Source: Algoriphagus algorifonticola
Lineage (GTDB): Bacteria; Bacteroidota; Bacteroidia; Cytophagales; Cyclobacteriaceae
Assembly: GCF_007655305.1 (NCBI RefSeq)
Contig: NZ_VLOG01000031.1
Location: 1 to 33,390 of the forward strand
Length of the DNA: 33,390 nucleotides
Direction: 5' to 3'
The translations under genes and the position numbers were made by a program. Within the stretch, counting starts at the first letter, position 1; every line of letters starts with the position of its first letter. Under the pieces are notes generated by a model. It saw nothing but the letters and a program-made list of their open reading frames with translations, ran no database searches and was not told the DNA's origin. This document shows positions 31,586 to 33,390 of this stretch, piece after piece.

Positions 31586-33390
31586 ATGAGAGCTCTCTAT
31601 TTTATCTTTTTATTTTTTGCCTTTGGAGATATTACTGCTCAAACAGTCAGTGGATTAGTTCTTGAAAAGGATACTGGACTCCCGCTTCCCTTTGCCAATG
31701 TTTTTGTAAACAACACCACTCAGGGAATTGCTACCGACGCGGAAGGCAAGTTTAGTATATCCGGTGATTTTCCTTCGCAAATTGAATTGGTCGCCTCATT
31801 TGTAGGCTATGTGACCGAAGTCAAAATGATTTCTTTTGAAGGAAAAAGCGAGGTGAAAGTGACTTTTGAGCTATCATTCAACGAATCCAATCTCACTGAG
31901 ATTGAACTTAAAGCCAAACGGGATAAGTCTTGGGAGAGGAACTTAAAAACCTTTGAAGAAGTGTTTCTGGCCCTTCCCGACGATCCATACAAATCACAGA
32001 TTGAGATTTTGAATCCATGGGTAATTGACTTTGAAAAAGTCAAGGTTAAAAATGGAAAAAATTACCTGAAGGCCTCAGCCCAAGAACCTATACATATATT
32101 AAATGATGCGCTTGGTTACGATATAACCTATTATCTAGAGGATTTTCGGGTTTTGCGAGATGGTTCCAGATTTTATGGTCAGGTGTTTTATGAAGCTATG
32201 GAATCCAATAGTCTGGCGACAAGTTCCCGCTGGAAAGAGGCTCGACAAGCCAATTACTATGGTTCTTTAAAGCATCTGAATCAATCTATTTTGCTTAATA
32301 CTCCTGACTCAAGTGATTTTGCCTTGTTTAAAACAAAACCTGCTCCGATTGATGGATTTCGGAGCAATGACTTTCTTCAAGAGTTGAATAAAACCATCAT
32401 TCCAATCCGAAAAGACTCTATTTTACGAAGACCACTTGGTGACGGAACTTTTCGAATTTTCCTTCAAGGAAAATTGGAAGTGCATCATTTAAAGAAGGAA
32501 TGGACCAATGATTATTACACGACAATTTATCATCCGATTAGTTGGGTCCAAGCTCCGGAGGGATTTTATGATGTCGATCGAAATGGAGTACTACTAAACC
32601 CCACCCAGCTAGTTCTTTCTGGCTACCTTGGGAGAAGGCGAGTTGCCAGAGCTTTACCACTTGATTTTGTCCCAACTACCGATTTTAAAATAGAAGAGCT
32701 AATAGCTGATGAGGTAATCATGAGCCGATCTAGCCAACTCAATCGGCTTCGGGAAAAAGTCTGGCTTACATTGAGCAAACCCTATTTCTACCCTGGAGAG
32801 ACAGCATGGATCGGTGGACAAATGCTTTACCAAGATGCATTCCTGGCCGATTCGCTGAGTCGTGTAGTCCATGTGGATCTTATAACCGAAGACTCCGGAA
32901 TCATCCAATCGGCCACCTTTCCAATCCAGCAGGGAAAAATCTCAGGAGCCCTAGTTTTGCCCAAGGAAATGAAACCGGGTGATTATGTGATTCGGGCTTA
33001 TACCCATTGGAATCGAAATTTCCTGATGGATGATCAGTTTTTAGCTCCATTTGTGGTGATGGAGGAGGGTTATATACCTGAGATGGAGAAAGAAGCATTA
33101 GAAGTTTTTTCAGATGCGATAGTGGTAAAGGCAGATTACACCCTTAGTGATTCACTGAACTATCGGGTAATGGACTTACAGTTGGATTTTCTGGACGAAT
33201 TCGAAAATCCTATTGACGGTAAGTTTGTGCTTTCTATTACTGATGCTGATCAAGTAGTAGAAATGAATCAGGGAATTCGCCTCGAGCATGCTATAGAATG
33301 GCTGGATGAAGGTTTGCCTGAAACTTTTCAGAGCAGTCTAAGCCATCCTGTGGAGTATGGAATATCCTTAAAAGGGAAATTTACGCCGGA
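31586..33390 (+). CDS. Secreted protein with carboxypeptidase-like regulatory domain, 3' end outside window
   Basis: At least 601 codons, open to the window end with no stop. The ATG at 31586 begins a signal peptide (MRALYFIFLFFAFGDITAQ). Residues about 20-110 are a CarboxypepD_reg-like sandwich (VSGLVLEKDTGLPLPFANVF, NTTQGIATDAEGKFSI). Then a region of unknown fold (about 115-380), followed by macroglobulin-like beta-sandwiches (WLTLSKPYFYPGETAWIGG about 390 and MKPGDYVIRAYTHW about 465). This is the general layout of large Bacteroidota surface proteins that precede a TonB-plug-like domain, but the missing 3' part prevents a firm name. It does not look part of the peptide locus. Confidence 0.8.
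   Translation, partial: MRALYFIFLFFAFGDITAQTVSGLVLEKDTGLPLPFANVFVNNTTQGIATDAEGKFSISGDFPSQIELVASFVGYVTEVKMISFEGKSEVKVTFELSFNESNLTEIELKAKRDKSWERNLKTFEEVFLALPDDPYKSQIEILNPWVIDFEKVKVKNGKNYLKASAQEPIHILNDALGYDITYYLEDFRVLRDGSRFYGQVFYEAMESNSLATSSRWKEARQANYYGSLKHLNQSILLNTPDSSDFALFKTKPAPIDGFRSNDFLQELNKTIIPIRKDSILRRPLGDGTFRIFLQGKLEVHHLKKEWTNDYYTTIYHPISWVQAPEGFYDVDRNGVLLNPTQLVLSGYLGRRRVARALPLDFVPTTDFKIEELIADEVIMSRSSQLNRLREKVWLTLSKPYFYPGETAWIGGQMLYQDAFLADSLSRVVHVDLITEDSGIIQSATFPIQQGKISGALVLPKEMKPGDYVIRAYTHWNRNFLMDDQFLAPFVVMEEGYIPEMEKEALEVFSDAIVVKADYTLSDSLNYRVMDLQLDFLDEFENPIDGKFVLSITDADQVVEMNQGIRLEHAIEWLDEGLPETFQSSLSHPVEYGISLKGKFTP

Overview
The window looks like a chromosomal segment of a Bacteroidota bacterium, most likely order Cytophagales (Algoriphagus/Cyclobacteriaceae-like). 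This is inferred from the moderately AT-rich base composition, the lack of clear Shine-Dalgarno sites, a TonB-dependent receptor with a carboxypeptidase-like N-terminal domain, a RAYT-type transposase, a GxxExxY protein, and Bacteroidota-type double-glycine leader peptides with peptidase-containing ABC exporters. No rRNA, tRNA, CRISPR array or integrase was found.

Region 1 (1-5105) is a patchwork of accessory genes: a REP-associated tyrosine transposase between its own hairpins, a TonB-dependent receptor overlapping tail-to-tail with a Rieske ferredoxin-like protein, a secreted protein with an internal duplication, and a GxxExxY protein followed by a nested inverted-repeat element. Region 2 (5106-8861) is core metabolism: a cysteine desulfurase and a phosphohexose mutase (GlmM-like) in one minus-strand unit, a small cysteine-rich membrane protein with its own terminator, and MazG. 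Region 3 (8862-12970) has dispersed-repeat debris and three minus-strand GT4-type glycosyltransferases, probably for surface polysaccharide. Region 4 (13304-18042) is defence-like: a DnaQ-type exonuclease fused to a BRCT domain, broken by a one-base frameshift, then a subtilisin-like protease and an AAA+ ATPase converging tail-to-tail. That protease/ATPase pair resembles the IetAS anti-phage/plasmid-incompatibility pair but has a different gene orientation. About 1.1 kb of mostly non-coding, repeat-like DNA follows.

Region 5 (19175-31185) is the most interesting. It looks like a biosynthetic and export locus for disulfide-rich, double-glycine-leader peptides. It holds an XRE regulator, two VKOR-thioredoxin fusion oxidases with degenerate C39-like N-termini, two six-cysteine precursor peptides each directly downstream of one of these oxidases, a beta-propeller lipoprotein, a C39 peptidase-containing ABC exporter, an HlyD-type adaptor, and two glycosyltransferase-like proteins (DUF6734-like and DUF6625-like). 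In the proposed scheme the peptides are optionally glycosylated in the cytoplasm, have the leader removed and are exported by the C39 exporter plus HlyD, and are oxidised to three disulfides by the VKOR-thioredoxin enzymes. The logic parallels the sublancin-type glycocins of Firmicutes but uses unrelated enzyme families; this is inference. The window ends inside a large secreted protein with a carboxypeptidase-like regulatory domain.
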